Below, in pieces: positions 61,101 through 64,000 of a DNA stretch of 64,000 nucleotides (positions are counted from its first letter, which is position 1; each line of letters starts with the position of its first letter). The notes below the pieces were generated by a model. It ran no database searches. It was not told where the DNA came from and saw nothing but the letters and a program-made list of their open reading frames with translations. The stretch lies in NCBI GenBank assembly GCA_013365325.1, contig JABVXV010000059.1, positions 1 through 64,000 of the forward strand, written 5' to 3'. The translations under genes and the position numbers were made by a program. This DNA comes from Dipetalonema caudispina. Its lineage: Eukaryota > Nematoda > Chromadorea > Rhabditida > Onchocercidae.

Positions 61101-63799
61101 TTGGTTATCGTGTACAGTATCGTACAGATAATACTGGTTGGACATCTTATGGGTGATTTTTTTTTTTTTTCTCTCTTTTTCATTGCATATAATTAATTAA
61201 ATAAGTATATTTGCAATAAAAGAAGGAATTAAATTGGATTATTCACTTCTATAATATTTATAAAATGATTAAAAATTTCGAAATTTACCATAAGCTTTTT
61301 TAAATGGAAATTTTTTTCTTTTTTTTTTTTTTTTTTTTTGAAGGAATTTTGCAATACTTTGAGAGTATTATCATTCATTTTTCAGTCAAATTGTACCATT
61401 TGTTGGCGATAATAAACATTACGTACAACAATTGACAGGTTTACAACAAGGCAATATGTATCATATACATATTCAAGTACTTGATAGAAATTCTTATGTT
61501 ATGTATACCAGTCCGGAAGTATCAGCAAGAACTGTTTGTTCCGGTATAATTTTGAAATTTTTTTCCTAATGATGATTTTTTTTTTCTGTTATGTACAAAT
61601 TTTCATTTTAAGAATAATTTGCTAATATTTAATTCTATTAAGTTTGTTTGATACTACAAATAATTCATCAATTACATTTTTTTATTTTTCCCATTACCTA
61701 TTATTTTATCGCTTTTTTACTTCATCTTTGTAGAAATTATGTAATTTTTGAATTTAAAAGTGTTTAACTATAGCTTTGTAAACTTTCATAAGTACAAGAG
61801 AGACTGTTGAAGACAAATTTTAAAGATTTAATGTTTTAAATTCAATTTTGAATAATTGAATCAGGATAAATCGCTCATTAAAGCTATTTCGAGTAAAATT
61901 TTTCGATTCATAAACTTAAGTAATTTAGCACCGACTCATCCTCCATCACATCTGCAAATGCAAGCTGCTGATCCACGTCATATTCGGGTTAGTTGGGCTC
62001 AACCACCACAAAGTACCTGGCAATGTAACGATATACAAGTGGAACTTGAGGTAATGGAACCTCAAGGTATTGCACCGATACTTCTGAGTGGATTTCAAAC
62101 ATTTCATGTGCTAGATTCGGAGGCAAATCAGCAATGGTCTGTTCGAATCCGTACAAAGAATTCAGCTGGTACATCAGCATGGTCGCAGATTGCTTCTGTT
62201 CGTACACCACCTATCGGTGAACTGATTATTGGACCAGGAGTTAGTTATCGACAAGGAATCCCGGTACTCACATGGACAAGCAAAGAACGAGTAGATGATC
62301 TAATTCGACATTATCAAATTGAATATCGAACATCAATTGATACAACTTGGCAAAGAATTCCCGAGCAAGTATGATACTGTGTATATCTTTTAATGTTTAA
62401 ATTTTTTTTTTCTCTCTCAAAAAAAATTTTTTTTCGCTCCAAATTTCGAATTTCTCAGTAATGCGCTATTATTCAGGTGCCATACACAGGTTGGCAACGA
62501 CCTTACAGTATCGATCTTAGTATGCTACCTGCTGGTCACAATTATCAGATTCGAATTCATGCGATAGATGCTAACAATGGTATTGCTTATACATCATCAG
62601 CGGTTAACGTTCAAACACAGATCAAATGTTCAGTGCCACGTCGTGCACCATCCGATGTACAAGCTACTTCACTTGGACCTACACAGATCCGTGTATCCTG
62701 GAAGGTTAATTTTGAAATGTAACAAATTTGAAATATCTATGCAATAATTAAACAATTAAATCCAGAAAGATTTTACAAAAATTTATATCTGAAATTATTT
62801 TTTAATTTGATATATAAATTATTGAAAACAGCATATAATTCAATTTGTCCACTACTATCAATCATTTTTCAATCTTTTTCGAATCCATTATTGATTCCAC
62901 AATACAATTTATTATTTTTACTATTGAAATAATTGTTAGATATTAAAATGGTACGATTTTACGGTAGTAATAGTTATATTTCAGGCATTGCATGAATCAG
63001 AATGGAATTGTAATCGATTATGGTATGTTGTAAAATATAGCACTCCACACAATCAAGGTTTCAAAAATTTGACACTTGGTGAAAATCATGTAATTTTCGA
63101 TTCGGAACCATTTACGCAATGGACATTTGAGGTACAAGCTGCTAATCCAGCAGGTGAAACGCAATGGTCACGTCCAGTTACCGTACAAACAGAAGGAACT
63201 GGTACAATTTTATGAGATTAATTTTATGGAAGTTTAAATTCCAAAAAAAAAAAAAAAAAATTCAAGTATTTTGCTGGAAAATATTAAGATGAAAAGTGCT
63301 ATCGAAATTACTTTTCTCCTCCAAATTTAGGTTATTTGAGGGAGTATTTTAAATATTATATTACATGAACTAACTTATGTTCTTTGATTTTTTTTTTTTT
63401 TTTTATAGCACCTGGTCCAGTTTCGGATTTACGAATTTATCCACAATCATCGAATACACTTCAACTTTCCTGGAGGCAACCACAAAATCCCAATGGACAA
63501 ATTACAGGTTACGAAGTGACCTATCAACTTTTGTCAAAGTAAGTTTACTTAAATATCACAAAAAAAAAAAAAAAAAAACTGGAAAATCTGTAAATATATG
63601 TTCATATCAGCAAGAATCCATCACAAACTATTTTTTATGTACTACAAATAGAATTGTTAGAATTATTTCAGAGGTATGTGCGATCAAGTGACAGAACGAC
63701 CTATAACAGTTAGCAGTGATAAGTCTTCATTGATCCTTCGAGGTTTACTACCACATTCAAAATATCTTATCTCTGTTGCTGCAAAAACAAATATCGCTG
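49598..63799 (+). CDS. Secreted or cell-surface multi-FN3 protein with coiled-coil insert (3' end outside window)
   Basis: Twenty-seven exons encode about 1,738 residues and the frame continues past the window. Exons: 49598-49664, 50117-50325, 50550-50679, 50937-51046, 51544-51721, 51859-51959, 52218-52540, 52696-52840, 53063-53221, 53506-53692, 54690-54848, 55503-55605, 55739-55886, 56031-56103, 56467-56636, 56917-57721, 58234-58349, 58540-58741, 58976-59257, 59967-60077, 61017-61152, 61386-61543, 61929-62368, 62477-62704, 62985-63201, 63409-63538, 63672-63799. Exon 1 is a signal peptide (MSAHSASFQ then LFVALILIYAIRG). About 14 FN3-like domains follow, each with the core Trp (ISWEPP, FTWEKP, LHWLPP, VSWAQPP, LSWRQPQ) and the Tyr of strand F. 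Phase-1 introns mark many domain borders. No Ig domain, transmembrane segment or catalytic domain lies in the window. It could be a matrix protein, an adhesion receptor or a receptor phosphatase ectodomain. No orthologue was recognised. Confidence 0.88.
51151..51390. repeat. 40-bp tandem repeat, six copies, in FN3 intron 4
   Basis: Six units start at CCA at 51161, 51201, 51241, 51281, 51321 and 51361, an exact 40-bp period; the sixth is one base short internally. The core is CCACATATGACATATACAGT with a few substitutions per unit. Confidence 0.95.
53868..53902. repeat. (TTG)n array in FN3 intron 10
   Basis: About eleven TTG repeats with one TCG interruption. Confidence 0.9.
54690..54848 (+). 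CDS. FN3-gene linker exon 11 with furin-like site
   Basis: This exon is part of the FN3 gene but encodes 53 residues that do not look like FN3. It has a His/Tyr/Gln-rich start (RRYHYHYQ), a Ser/Thr/Asn stretch and then LLRRFKRQQK. RFKR fits the R-X-K/R-R consensus of furin-type proprotein convertases. Both borders are phase 1, so it can be skipped without a frameshift. The flanking introns are about 1.0 kb and 0.65 kb, among the longer ones in this gene. Cleavage or skipping is an inference. Confidence 0.65.
55164..55295. repeat. 67-bp direct duplication in FN3 intron 11
   Basis: About 65 bp starting ATATTTTGGTAGCTTATAAC occur at 55164 and again at 55231 with no evident substitution apart from poly-A length. 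The duplication is recent by its identity. Confidence 0.95.
56637..56916 (+). other. Probable GC-AG intron 15 of the FN3 gene
   Basis: FN3 domain 7 must join HIPFYQ to IEVEDLH, but the sequence after CAG at 56636 is GCACCA, not GT. The acceptor (CAATTTAG before 56917) is normal and both sides are phase 0. Reading on to the next GT would insert about 17 hydrophobic residues into a beta-strand region. A GC-AG intron or a one-base sequence error are the simplest explanations. Confidence 0.6.
57139..57721 (+). CDS. Charged coiled-coil insert within FN3-gene exon 16
   Basis: Exon 16 begins with the second half of FN3 domain 7, ending in the G-strand GIPIFKVISLQS, and stays open for about 190 more residues. 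These are dominated by Glu, Arg, Gln and Lys: EREQTEEERERNRIKE, DRLSKERERNR, EKERERMELERRRQWEK. The insert is strongly predicted as a long charged helix. It contains a 45-bp/15-residue tandem repeat. The frame meets a GCGAG|GTGAAC donor after 57721, three codons before an in-frame TGA, in exactly the phase (1) needed by the next FN3 exon at 58234. Another phase-1 donor near 57056 (TTGG|GTATAC) would skip the insert but cut the G-strand. Phase-0 donors at 57076 and 57138 do not fit exon 17. Confidence 0.75.
57397..57531. repeat. 45-bp coding tandem repeat, three copies
   Basis: Units at 57397-57441, 57442-57486 and 57487-57531 encode ERERMELQQRQQWEK, ERERMELERRRQWEK and EREKMELEQRRQWER. Further degenerate copies lie on both sides. 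Confidence 0.95.
60091..60110. repeat. (TGCCG)4 pentanucleotide repeat
   Basis: Four exact GC-rich copies lie in FN3 intron 20, 14 bases after the exon 20 donor. They stand out against the AT-rich intron. Confidence 0.9.
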
Positions 63800-64000
63800 G
63801 TAAAACTCTTCATTCTTATTTTGATCTTAATTAAATAATCATCAATTTCTTGAAATTCACCTGAGTAATTGGATAGATTGTTTTATGATTCTTTATGATA
63901 TAAGTATTAAATCGCTTTGCTATCATTTAGCACTTGTCGAGGTTCTTTGAACAACTTTTGAAATGAATTAATAACAAATCATTTTCAATTTCAATTAGAA
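63800..64000 (+). other. Start of FN3 intron 27 (gene continues)
   Basis: After the GCTG|GTAAAA donor at 63799 there is AT-rich intron sequence to the right edge. The next exon should enter in phase 1. Confidence 0.7.

Overview
The window looks like nuclear DNA of a nematode, most probably a filarial or other clade III species. It is very AT-rich, full of homopolymer A/T runs and simple repeats, and its introns begin GT and end in a T-rich stretch plus CAG or TAG. Several start codons lie 1 to 7 bases after a TTTCAG/TTTTAG-like acceptor, as expected for spliced-leader trans-splicing. No bacterial, viral or transposon protein was recognised. Species was not determined. All gene models were built by hand from reading frame, intron phase and remembered family sequences.

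Layout. 1-13,046 is gene-poor, with tandem repeats, a perfect hairpin and two speculative exons. 13,047-31,588 is a compact block of five conserved housekeeping genes: a gamma-tubulin complex component (GCP3/gip-1 type, minus), PHF5A/SF3b14b (minus), TRAPPC2L (plus), CIAO3/NARFL/oxy-4 (plus) and GRWD1 (minus). PHF5A and TRAPPC2L are head to head across 665 bp. TRAPPC2L and CIAO3 run in the same direction 480 bp apart, so they could form an operon. CIAO3 and GRWD1 converge, and their 3' UTRs probably overlap. About 18 kb (31,589-49,597) then shows no supportable gene.

From 49,598 to the right edge runs one large plus-strand gene of at least 27 exons. It encodes a protein with a signal peptide and about 14 fibronectin type III (FN3) domains, and it continues beyond the window. 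Most of these domains fall into a repeating two-domain (A-B) unit with paired cysteines. Between domains 7 and 8 one exon adds about 190 residues of highly charged Glu/Arg/Gln-rich predicted coiled coil with an internal 15-residue repeat. This is the most unusual feature of the window.

The five housekeeping genes serve unrelated cell functions: microtubule nucleation, splicing, vesicle tethering, cytosolic Fe-S assembly and ribosome biogenesis. Their clustering reads as gene density, not as a pathway. The FN3 gene, with its large upstream desert and long introns, looks like a regulated extracellular matrix or adhesion gene.
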